Origin: Candidatus Latescibacterota bacterium
GTDB taxonomy: Bacteria; JAAXHH01
Reading direction: 5' to 3'
DNA: 7,708 nt
NCBI GenBank assembly: GCA_022821935.1
Contig: JAJECR010000354.1
Coordinates: 1 to 7,708 of the forward strand
Below are positions 1 through 5,512 of this stretch, piece by piece; position 1 is the stretch's first letter, and every line of letters begins with the position of its first letter. The notes beneath the pieces were generated by a model that searched no databases, had not been told where the DNA came from, and saw only the letters and a program-made list of their open reading frames with translations. Both the position numbers and the translations under genes were made by a program.

Positions 1-180
1 AGGTATATTCTACCTTACCGGAAACATCTCGGTATATTCAATATATGTAGTCTATTCGCTCCAAGTCAATCGCAAATCGAATCGATCACGGGTTGTCATT
101 CGGTTTTGCCAGGGAGCCGAATCTGCGCGGAACTATCGGCAGATAGCACAACATAAACACAACATAAAGGACGCTACAAT
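1..180 (+). promoter_or_regulatory. 5' region of the aldo/keto reductase gene
   Basis: This non-coding leader is visibly more AT-rich than the genes, mainly in its first 60 bases. GGTATATTC occurs twice (2-10 and 31-39), and each copy contains TATATT, close to a -10 box, but neither has a convincing -35 partner at normal spacing. AGGTA/TACCT (1-15) and ATCTGC/GCAGAT (121-144) are short inverted repeats. TTGCCA at 106-111 with AACTAT at 131-136 is a weak promoter-like pair with a long 19-base spacer. AAGGA (167-171) lies 9 bases before the ATG and is a good ribosome binding site. The transcription start cannot be fixed from sequence. Confidence 0.4.
147..168. repeat. Perfect 11-bp tandem repeat before the reductase RBS
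   Basis: CACAACATAAA occurs twice back to back (147-157 and 158-168), and the second copy runs into the AAGGA ribosome binding site. The unit is about one helical turn. It could be an operator, a 5' leader element or simple slippage; nothing in the sequence decides between these. Confidence 0.85.
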
Positions 181-1122
181 ATGGAATACAGACCACTCGG
201 TGAATCGGGCTTGACGGTATCGGTCATCGGCATGGGCTGCTGGCCCATGGCCGGCGTGGGGTGGACCGGCATCGACGACGAAGCGTCCCTGGCCGCGCTC
301 GAGGCGGCCATGGACGGCGGCATCACCCTCATCGACACCGCGTACATGTACGGACGGAACGGCGAATCGGAACGGCTGGTGGGACGAGCCATCGCGGGCA
401 GGCGCGACCAGATCGTCCTGGCGACGAAGTGCGGCCTGTACTGGGACGGCACCACGCTGCTGCGCGACAGTTCGAGGAAACGCATCCTGGAGCAGGTGGA
501 GGAGAGCCTGCGGCGGCTGAATACCGACTACATCGACCTGTACCAGGTGCACGCGCCGGACGAGGACACCCCGTTCGAGGAAACGGCCGCCACCCTGGCG
601 GAACTGAAGGCGCAGGGCAAGATCCGGGCGATCGGCGTGAGCAATTACGACGTGGCGCAGATGAAAACCTTCGCGGGCCAGGCGCCGCTGCACTCGGACC
701 AGCCGCCGTACAACCCGCTCATCCGCGACATCGAGGCGGAGATTCTCCCCCACTGCCGCGACAACAATATCGGAGTGATCTCCTACTGGCCGCTGTACAA
801 GGGCCTGCTGACGGGCAAATACGGCCGCGGCCACCGCTTTCCGGAAGGTGATTCCCGAAACGAGGACCCCCGGTTCCAGGGAGAAGAGCTGGCCGGTACG
901 CTCGATACGCTCGACCGGCTGAAACCCATTGGCGATGCGTACGGGAAGTCCCTTGCCCAGCTCATCATTCACTGGATCGCCCGCCAGCCCGGGATCACTT
1001 CGGTCCTGTGCGGCGCGACGAGGCCGGCCCACGTGGAACAGAATATCGAAGCGGTGGGTTGGCAGCTATCCGGTGAGCACCAGCGGCAGGTCGACGAGAT
1101 TCTGGCTGATCTCGGGGATTAG
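181..1122 (+). CDS. Aldo/keto reductase family oxidoreductase
   Basis: This is a 313-residue cytosolic NAD(P)H-dependent oxidoreductase with a TIM-barrel fold, expected to interconvert a carbonyl and an alcohol; the substrate is not predictable. The N-terminus has the usual RPLGESGL opening. The catalytic tetrad is intact: Asp52 and Tyr57 in IDTAYMYG, Lys83 in ATKCG, and His124 in YQVHAP. GVSNYD (152-157) and the C-terminal GATRPAHVEQN (278-288) match the cofactor-binding parts of the family, and the length is typical. ATG at 181 is preceded by AAGGA at 9 bases. The segment near 221-235 (DSRNEDPRF) resembles the YajO/Tas-like bacterial branch. It is the only plus-strand gene here and converges on sufE, so it is probably a single-gene unit unrelated to its neighbours. 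Confidence 0.95.
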   Translation: MEYRPLGESGLTVSVIGMGCWPMAGVGWTGIDDEASLAALEAAMDGGITLIDTAYMYGRNGESERLVGRAIAGRRDQIVLATKCGLYWDGTTLLRDSSRKRILEQVEESLRRLNTDYIDLYQVHAPDEDTPFEETAATLAELKAQGKIRAIGVSNYDVAQMKTFAGQAPLHSDQPPYNPLIRDIEAEILPHCRDNNIGVISYWPLYKGLLTGKYGRGHRFPEGDSRNEDPRFQGEELAGTLDTLDRLKPIGDAYGKSLAQLIIHWIARQPGITSVLCGATRPAHVEQNIEAVGWQLSGEHQRQVDEILADLGD

Positions 1123-1141
1123 GTCGGGTTCGGGTAGAACG

Positions 1142-1160
1142 GCGCGACCGGGCGTCGCGC
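1142..1160. other. GC-rich hairpin after the reductase gene
   Basis: GCGCGAC (1142-1148) and GTCGCGC (1154-1160) form a perfect 7-bp stem with a 5-base loop, 20 bases after the reductase stop codon. No T tract follows on either strand, so it is not a standard intrinsic terminator. It may still protect a 3' end or pause polymerase. Confidence 0.45.
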
Positions 1161-1191
1161 GGAACGGGCAAGCGGCGAATTTGAGGCGGCC

Positions 1192-1245
1192 GGCGCGTCT
1201 CACATGGACGGCCGACTGATCGGGTGTCCAATTGGCCGACGCGCC
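1192..1245. other. Nested stem-loop between convergent genes
   Basis: GGCGCGTC (1192-1199) pairs perfectly with GACGCGCC (1238-1245). Inside it TGGAC (1205-1209) pairs with GTCCA (1226-1230), and inside that CCGA (1212-1215) pairs with TCGG (1220-1223) around a CTGA loop. Three nested stems are therefore possible in either transcript. The location between two converging genes suits a shared 3'-end structure. There is no T tract, so intrinsic termination is not supported. The right arm lies in the outermost copy of the 36-bp repeat. Confidence 0.45.
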
Positions 1246-1339
1246 CCTTGCGATCGAGCGACTTTAGTTAGCCAGCGCGCCGCTTGCGATCGAGCGGCTT
1301 TAGTTGGCCAGCGCGCCGCTTGCAATCGAGCGGATCTTC
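1232..1339. repeat. Three tandem copies of a 36-bp unit at the sufE 3' end
   Basis: The copies lie at 1232-1267, 1268-1303 and 1304-1339. Copies 1 and 2 match at 31 of 36 positions. Copies 2 and 3 match at 28 of the first 30, with the last six bases diverging. Copy 3 encodes the last 12 sense codons of sufE, and the stop TAA (1300-1302) lies at the edge of copy 2. Because 36 is a multiple of three, the duplicated tail stays in frame, and a second TAA occurs at 1264-1266. Reading past the first stop would give SRSIASGALAN and then a stop. The array looks like a local duplication of the gene end. Confidence 0.93.
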
Positions 1340-1728
1340 TTGACCATGGACCGAAACCCGTTGCTCCTGCTTGGACTGAGGTGCGAAGCCAGGTCCAGCC
1401 GGTCGAAGATGCCTTCGATATCGGCGTCCAGGATCTGTTGCGGCGTCTTGCCGGAATAGACCATGAGCAGGATGGCCACGAGGCCGCGGACGATGTGGGC
1501 GTCGCTGTCGGCGTCGAATGAGATGGTTGGCGGCAGGGTCTCGGCGACCTGGGGCACAAGCCAGACCTGGCTCACGCATCCCTTGACCCGGTACGCCTCG
1601 GTCTTGTAGGCATCGTCCAGCGGCGGGAGCTTCCTCCCCAGGTCGATGATCTCCTGGTAGCGCTCCTCCCAGTCGTCCAGGTATTCGAAGTCTTCCAGTA
1701 CTTCTTCGATGGTCGTGTCAAGCGTCAC
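1300..1728 (-). CDS. sufE: SufE family cysteine desulfurase sulfur acceptor
   Basis: This 142-residue cytosolic protein belongs to the SufE family. The family takes persulfide sulfur from a SufS-type cysteine desulfurase and passes it to the SufBCD scaffold for iron-sulfur cluster assembly. The expected acceptor is Cys51 in VKGCVSQVW. Other family signatures are the N-terminal LDDWEERYQEIIDLGRKLP (residues 17-35), SDAHIVRGLVA (75-85) and HLSPSRSNGFRSMVKKIR (116-133). The start is GTG at 1728, with GGAG about 11 bases upstream; it gives the normal family N-terminus and no better start is visible. The last 12 codons belong to a triplicated 36-bp repeat, so the tail ASGALAN may be a recent addition or duplication. 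No sufS or sufBCD is in the window. It follows the HupE/UreJ-like gene by 47 bases and may be co-transcribed with it. Confidence 0.93.
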   Translation of the reverse strand: MTLDTTIEEVLEDFEYLDDWEERYQEIIDLGRKLPPLDDAYKTEAYRVKGCVSQVWLVPQVAETLPPTISFDADSDAHIVRGLVAILLMVYSGKTPQQILDADIEGIFDRLDLASHLSPSRSNGFRSMVKKIRSIASGALAN

Positions 1729-1743
1729 GATAGCTCGTTCTCC

Positions 1744-1783
1744 ATTTCAACCCGCGCCTGCTCGCGGTTGCGATTTCAACCCG
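1744..1783. repeat. Direct repeat of 11 bp around the hupE-like stop codon
   Basis: ATTTCAACCCG occurs at 1744-1754 and again at 1773-1783. The second copy contains the stop codon of the HupE/UreJ-like gene (TGA, plus-strand 1776-1778). The 18-base spacer is GC-rich. This could be slippage or a remnant of a local duplication; no function is implied by the sequence. Confidence 0.6.
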
Positions 1784-2348
1784 TCCCCAGCAGCAACATG
1801 GCCGACACGCCGGCGGCCGCGCCCGATACGAAGAGGTTCCACTGGCGGTGCGGCGTGCCCAGAAGCCGCAGGAAAACGAAGGCCGCGGCGGCGAAGATGG
1901 CCACGATCATCAACTGACCCAGTTCCAGTCCGATGTTGAAGGACAAAAGCGGCACGACGATCGATTCTTCCATACCGAGCAGCGCCCGCAGGTAGTTCGA
2001 GAAACCCAGGCCGTGGATCAGGCCGAAGAACAGGGCAAGTCCGTAGCTCGTCTTACGGCCGATTTTACCTTCCAGCGGCCTGAATACGTTCATCAGGCAG
2101 GTCGCCAGGATCGTCAGGAGGATGAGCGTCTCGACCAGGTCCGTCGGGACCAGTATGATTCGCAGCGTGGCCAGCGCCAGGGTGACCGAGTGCCCGATCG
2201 TGAAGGCCGTGACGAGCACGATCACCGAACGCCACCGGTTCAGCGGATAGGCGGCGCACAGGGCGATGATGAAGACGATGTGGTCGTAGGCGTTCAGGTC
2301 CGAAATATGGTCGAAACCGAGTTGTAGATAGATCTGGAATTCGGACAT
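1776..2348 (-). CDS. HupE/UreJ-like integral membrane protein
   Basis: This 190-residue protein has about six or seven hydrophobic helices (roughly 22-36, 42-65, 71-88, 102-120, 130-165 in two parts, 172-189). It carries the histidine motifs of the HupE/UreJ_2 family: DHISDLNAYDH (13-23), FTIGHSVTL (49-57), FGLIHGLGFS (108-117) and FNIGLELGQL (137-146). Classical HupE/UreJ proteins are linked to nickel uptake for hydrogenase or urease, but this branch is not proven to carry nickel, and no hydrogenase or urease gene is nearby. The ATG at 2348 is preferred, with a weak GGCGGGA upstream. An in-frame GTG at 2387 would add 13 polar residues. The gene follows the DUF6702 gene after a structured gap, which suggests a shared role in the envelope. 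Confidence 0.85.
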   Translation of the reverse strand: MSEFQIYLQLGFDHISDLNAYDHIVFIIALCAAYPLNRWRSVIVLVTAFTIGHSVTLALATLRIILVPTDLVETLILLTILATCLMNVFRPLEGKIGRKTSYGLALFFGLIHGLGFSNYLRALLGMEESIVVPLLSFNIGLELGQLMIVAIFAAAAFVFLRLLGTPHRQWNLFVSGAAAGVSAMLLLGTG

Positions 2349-2393
2349 CTTCCCGCCAGAGTTGAGCAGGCCCCGCGGTTTGGCCACGTCGCG

Positions 2394-2458
2394 GCTTATC
2401 CGACGCCGCGCTCGGATAGCTACCGCCGTCCCGGCCGGGTCCTGAAGCAGTCGGGACG
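2394..2458 (-). other. Two hairpins between the DUF6702 and HupE-like genes
   Basis: TATCCGA (2397-2403) pairs with TCGGATA (2412-2418) around an 8-base loop, and two further G-C pairs form past a bulged T. CGTCCCG (2427-2433) pairs with CGGGACG (2452-2458) around an 18-base loop. Both lie in the transcript leader of the HupE-like gene, after the DUF6702 stop. No T tract follows, so they are more likely mRNA-processing or expression-balancing structures than terminators, if they matter at all. Confidence 0.4.
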
Positions 2459-2479
2459 CCGACGCGTCTCAGCCCGTCG

Positions 2480-3124
2480 TCAGAAGCCGAACCGGACCGT
2501 CCCCCTGACGGTTCCCTTGCTCAGGTTGACGTACTTCTTCTCGCCGCCGACTTCGAACCGCATTACGTTGGCCTGCGTGTCGAACATATCGATCAGGATC
2601 CGGTTCTCGACCTCAATCGATTCCACGCGGTCCACGTTCGTAATCTGCACCAGACAGGCCGTGGCGTCAAGCGCGTCCTCCATGCCGGCCCAGGCCAGTT
2701 CGCGCTCCTGGCCGTTGACGCGGAAGGCCAGCCTGGAAAGCAGGTAGGCAGACACGTGACGGTCCCGGTCCTCCCGGGCCTGGCCGGTCCAGAGCCTCAG
2801 CCGGGGTCCGCCCTCCGCCATGATGGCCTCTTCCAGGTCGTCCGTGAAGATCCTGACCGACACGTCGAGACGTGATTCCTCCACGTTCCACTTGACCCGG
2901 GCGATGCTCACGTAGAACACGTGCGCCGGGGCCGCGACAGGGGCCGGATCCGGGACCGGGGCAGCGACGGGGGCCGGACCGTCAACCGCGCCCGGACCGT
3001 CAGCCGCACCCGGGTAGTCAACCGCGCCCGGGTAGTCAACCGCGCCCGGGCCGTCAGCCGCGCCCGCAGCCGGTTCGACCACGGGAAATAACAGGAGGCA
3101 GAGGAGGAACCTGAGTGTCTTCAT
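2480..3124 (-). CDS. Exported DUF6702 family protein with repeat spacer
   Basis: This 214-residue protein starts with a signal peptide (MKTLRFLLCLLLFPVV, cleavage probably near residue 22). A Pro/Ala/Gly/Asp-rich spacer follows (about 23-67), built from DGPGAV/DYPGAV hexapeptides and then PAPVAAP repeats. The DUF6702 domain begins at HVFYVSIARVKWN (68-80) and continues with LDVSVRIFTDDLEEAI (86-101), typical of the family. Members usually begin the domain soon after the signal peptide, so the spacer is unusual. The family has no established biochemical function; an extracytoplasmic beta-rich accessory protein is a fair guess. ATG at 3124 lies 9 bases after the M28 stop codon, with AGGAAGGGG as ribosome binding site overlapping that stop, so translation is probably coupled. 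The HupE-like gene lies downstream. Confidence 0.82.
   Translation of the reverse strand: MKTLRFLLCLLLFPVVEPAAGAADGPGAVDYPGAVDYPGAADGPGAVDGPAPVAAPVPDPAPVAAPAHVFYVSIARVKWNVEESRLDVSVRIFTDDLEEAIMAEGGPRLRLWTGQAREDRDRHVSAYLLSRLAFRVNGQERELAWAGMEDALDATACLVQITNVDRVESIEVENRILIDMFDTQANVMRFEVGGEKKYVNLSKGTVRGTVRFGF
2924..3055. repeat. 18-bp coding tandem repeats in the DUF6702 spacer
   Basis: Five in-frame 18-bp units (2966-3055) encode DGPGAV, DYPGAV, DYPGAA, DGPGAV and DGPAPV. A second, less regular block (2924-2977) encodes two PAPVAAP copies. The units differ by only a few bases, which suggests recent expansion by slippage, and their copy number may vary between strains. Confidence 0.85.
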
Positions 3125-3133
3125 CGCCCCTTC

Positions 3134-4630
3134 CTACTGGGCCATCTCGTCCCTCAGGCCATATTTGTCGATCAGGTAGATCAGCGTGGCGATGGACGCG
3201 CCGCCCAGTTCCAGTTCCCGCCGGTTCACCACTTCGAAGACATCGGTAGGCGCGTGATGGTAGTCGAACGCCCGCTGCGAGTCGGGGATGAACCCGATGG
3301 TCGGGGTGCCCGTCTCCCGGCGGAGCGGACCGATATCGGCCCCGCCGCCGCCCTTGTTGATATAGGAGATAGTGGCCTGGGGAAACAGGGGCAGCCACGA
3401 GCGGAAGCGTTCGATGACGTCGTCTTCCGCGGTCACGCCGAATCCCCGGGGGCTGAAGCCGCCCGAGTCGCTCTCGAGGGCGATTACGTGCTTCTCGCCC
3501 GTTTCCTTCGCCACCTCGGCGTACTTGAGACCGCCGCGGAGGCCGTTTTCCTCGTTCATGAACAGGACGGCACGGATGGTATGGCGGGGCCGGATGCCGA
3601 GTTTCTGGAAGGTCCGCAGCACACCGATGGAATGGACAACGCCTGCGCCGTCGTCATGGGCGCCTTCGGACACGTCCCACGAATCGAGATGGCCGCCCAC
3701 CAGGATGATCTCGTCCGGCCGTTCGCTGCCCGTGATCTCGCCGATCACGTTATGGGACAGGACGTCGGGATGCCATTTGCTGGATAGGTGCATGAAGAGC
3801 CGGGCGGCGGGCTGCGCCTCGAGGGCCTCGACCAACCGGTCGGCGGATTGGTACCCCAGGGCCGCGGCCGGGATGCGTTCCACGTCATCGAGATATCTCA
3901 GGCCGCCGGTATGCGGCGCGTCGCCGAAGTCCGAACCGGCCGAACGGATCACCACGCCCACCGCGCCGAATTTCGCCGCCTGGGAGGGACCGGCGAACCG
4001 CTGGTCCACCGCCCCGCCGTATCCGGGTCCCGTCGCGATTACGGTCTGGTCGAACGCACGGTTGTAGAAAACGATCTTGCCTTCGACGGCCTCGCGGCCG
4101 ATCTCCTCCACTTCTTCAATGGAGTGCACTACCACCACCGGCGCCGTGATCCCCGCCGGCGCGGTCGGCACCGATCCGCCGATGGCCAGGGCATTCAGTT
4201 CGATCATCCCGCCCTCGACGCCGAGGATCCGCACCTGCTCGGGATCGCCCCGTTCCCAGTGGGGCACCATGACTTCCTGGAGGTAGACCCGGTCGAATCC
4301 GTAGCCTTCCATAACCTCTTTACCCCATGCCACGGCCCGCTCGGCGCCTTCCGAGCCGCTCAGCCGCGGCCCGATGTTCTTGCACAGGTCTTCGAGGAGG
4401 CGGTACATCTCGCCCGTCGTCAAACGTTCATTGAAGATGGCGGTTACAGTCCGCTCGTCCTCGGTCTGCATGTCCTCGGTCTGCATGTCCTCGGTCTGTC
4501 CGCGGACCTCGTGGGGGAAGACCAGCGAAAAGGCCAGGGCAAGCGGCAGGGCCATGCACAGGGAAAGGAAGGACGACAGGATCGCGCGGCACGCGACTCC
4601 GGATACGGCGCCAGAATACGTGGACAGCAT
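3134..4630 (-). CDS. Secreted M28 family zinc peptidase (carboxypeptidase Q-like)
   Basis: This 498-residue di-zinc aminopeptidase/dipeptidase-type enzyme is predicted to be exported. A long signal peptide (basic Arg15, hydrophobic 16-38) probably ends near residue 45 (VRGQ). It is followed by the repeat TEDMQTEDMQTED (46-58). A PA-like insert spans about 130-285. The catalytic part has all expected metal and catalytic residues: His314 in GGHLDSWD, Asp326 in AHDDGAG, Glu360 (base) and Glu361 (ligand) in MNEENG, Asp388 in ESDSGG, and a His at 458-459 in YHHAPTD. GGGGADIGPL (427-436) also fits the carboxypeptidase Q branch. ATG at 4630 has GGAGG 5 bases upstream. LSLC at residue 25 is a poor lipobox, so a lipoprotein is unlikely. 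It leads a cluster with DUF6702 and the HupE-like gene. The peptide substrate is unknown. Confidence 0.93.
   Translation of the reverse strand: MLSTYSGAVSGVACRAILSSFLSLCMALPLALAFSLVFPHEVRGQTEDMQTEDMQTEDERTVTAIFNERLTTGEMYRLLEDLCKNIGPRLSGSEGAERAVAWGKEVMEGYGFDRVYLQEVMVPHWERGDPEQVRILGVEGGMIELNALAIGGSVPTAPAGITAPVVVVHSIEEVEEIGREAVEGKIVFYNRAFDQTVIATGPGYGGAVDQRFAGPSQAAKFGAVGVVIRSAGSDFGDAPHTGGLRYLDDVERIPAAALGYQSADRLVEALEAQPAARLFMHLSSKWHPDVLSHNVIGEITGSERPDEIILVGGHLDSWDVSEGAHDDGAGVVHSIGVLRTFQKLGIRPRHTIRAVLFMNEENGLRGGLKYAEVAKETGEKHVIALESDSGGFSPRGFGVTAEDDVIERFRSWLPLFPQATISYINKGGGGADIGPLRRETGTPTIGFIPDSQRAFDYHHAPTDVFEVVNRRELELGGASIATLIYLIDKYGLRDEMAQ
4457..4495. repeat. 15-bp coding tandem repeat after the M28 signal peptide
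   Basis: About 2.6 nearly identical 15-bp units encode TEDMQ-TEDMQ-TED at the start of the mature peptidase. The region is a likely disordered linker between the signal peptide and the folded domain, so copy-number change would be tolerated. Confidence 0.88.
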
Positions 4631-4670
4631 GAAGACCTCCGTGGAAGCGTTTGGTATTAATGGATTCGAT

Positions 4671-4692
4671 CGTAGTTCAAGCGTAGTTCAAG
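4671..4692. repeat. Perfect 11-bp tandem repeat upstream of the M28 gene
   Basis: CGTAGTTCAAG occurs twice back to back (4671-4681 and 4682-4692) in the 92-bp gap between moaB and the M28 peptidase gene. On the minus strand each copy holds TTGAAC, which resembles a -35 box. The copy nearest the gene is followed 15 bases later by TAATAC, a weak -10 match at short spacing. The repeat could therefore duplicate a promoter element or an operator. It has no sequence similarity to the 11-bp repeat before the reductase gene. Confidence 0.6.
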
Positions 4693-4722
4693 CAGATCAC
4701 AGGTCCGGCGCGAATGCGTCGG

Positions 4723-5238
4723 TTACCGGGTCAGTTCCCAGCCCATGTGGGCGATCTCGGTGGCGATCAGTTTCTCCCACGCGAGTTGCACCGCGGCGGG
4801 GGAGCCAGGCGTGGAGATGACCACCGTGTTGCGGTAGACCCCCGCGGTGGCGCGAGAGAGCATGGCCGCCGAGCCGACCTGGTCATAGCTGAGCATGCGG
4901 AATAGCTCGCCGAACCCGGTCAGGTGCTTTTCAAGTTTGCGGTCCAGCACGTCGAAAGTCCGGTCCCTCTTCGAGATACCGGTACCTCCATTGAATATGA
5001 CGACCTGGATGTCTTCTCCGGTGCTGTCTTCCAGGGCGGCTTCCACCTGGTCGGGTTCGTCCGGGATCAGCCAGTAGCCGGCGACCCGGTGGCCCGCTTC
5101 CTCGATAGACGCTTTGAGGAAGTTTCCGTTGACGTCCGTTTCCGGAGTCCGGGAATCGCTCACCGTAACGACGGCGACGCCCAGGGGTTCGCCCTCGGCC
5201 GCGATGGATCTGTGGTCTGAAGTGCTTTTGGAAGACAT
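4723..5238 (-). CDS. moaB: MoaB/MogA family molybdopterin biosynthesis protein
   Basis: This 171-residue cytosolic protein belongs to the MoaB/MogA family, which binds molybdopterin and in MogA-type members adenylylates it before molybdenum insertion. The fold signatures are present: VVTVSDSR (23-30), the substrate loop FNGGTGISKRD (82-92), FRMLSYDQVGSAAMLSRATAG (113-133) and STPGSPAAV (142-150). Assignment to MoaB rather than MogA is by length and general similarity and is not certain. ATG at 5238 lies 11 bases after the rpmB stop, with no clear ribosome binding site in between, so it may depend on coupling to rpmB translation. The first 17 residues are polar and probably disordered. No other molybdenum cofactor gene is in the window. 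Confidence 0.9.
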   Translation of the reverse strand: MSSKSTSDHRSIAAEGEPLGVAVVTVSDSRTPETDVNGNFLKASIEEAGHRVAGYWLIPDEPDQVEAALEDSTGEDIQVVIFNGGTGISKRDRTFDVLDRKLEKHLTGFGELFRMLSYDQVGSAAMLSRATAGVYRNTVVISTPGSPAAVQLAWEKLIATEIAHMGWELTR

Positions 5239-5249
5239 GAGACCGGTTT

Positions 5250-5489
5250 CTACAGCACGTCCTGCAGCCGCAGTCCCTGTTTCTTCAGGAAGGGCATCAG
5301 TCCGATCTTCGTGACCGTCCGCAGGGCGCTGACGGACATCTTGATGCGCACGGTACGGCCCAGTTCGGGCACGTAGATACGCTTCAACTGGAGATTGGGA
5401 TACTGACGCCGCTTGGTCTTGTTATGGGCGTGGGATATGTTGAAGCCGACCAGGGGTCCTTTTCCGGTCAACTTGCATTTTCTCGACAT
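5250..5489 (-). CDS. rpmB: 50S ribosomal protein L28
   Basis: This 79-residue ribosomal large-subunit protein opens with the family motif MSRKCKLTGKGPLVG. It continues with NISHAHNKTKRRQYPNLQ (17-34) and ends with a basic segment including MSVSALRTVTKIG (51-63). It has only Cys5 and lacks the paired CxxC sites, so it is the zinc-independent form. ATG at 5489 is preceded by GGAGG at about 9 bases, a strong site expected for a highly expressed gene. It follows rpmG by 23 bases and precedes moaB by 11. An rpmB-rpmG pairing is common in bacteria, though here rpmG comes first. Confidence 0.97.
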   Translation of the reverse strand: MSRKCKLTGKGPLVGFNISHAHNKTKRRQYPNLQLKRIYVPELGRTVRIKMSVSALRTVTKIGLMPFLKKQGLRLQDVL

Positions 5490-5512
5490 GGGGCAAGCCT
5501 CCAGGAACGCCG

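Noticed and set aside
133..1032. A 299-codon minus-strand ORF opposite the reductase gene
   Set aside because: The plus strand has an intact aldo/keto reductase with full catalytic tetrad and RBS. The antisense product is Arg- and Val-rich with no domain.
1232..1339. The 36-bp repeats as a CRISPR array
   Set aside because: The unit length is CRISPR-like, but there are no spacers: copies are directly adjacent and copy 3 is sufE coding sequence.
1776..2387. GTG at 2387 as start of the HupE-like gene
   Set aside because: It would add 13 polar residues before the family N-terminus. The ATG at 2348 has a better-placed purine-rich upstream sequence and gives the usual protein start.
4547..4558. 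A lipobox (LSLC) in the M28 signal sequence
   Set aside because: The residue before Cys25 is Leu rather than Gly, Ala or Ser, and hydrophobic sequence continues well past it to residue 38, so a standard signal peptide is more likely.
3788..4660. A 290-codon plus-strand ORF opposite the M28 gene
   Set aside because: It is antisense to a complete peptidase with all metal ligands. Its His/Arg/Gly/Asp-rich composition is typical of reverse-frame translation.
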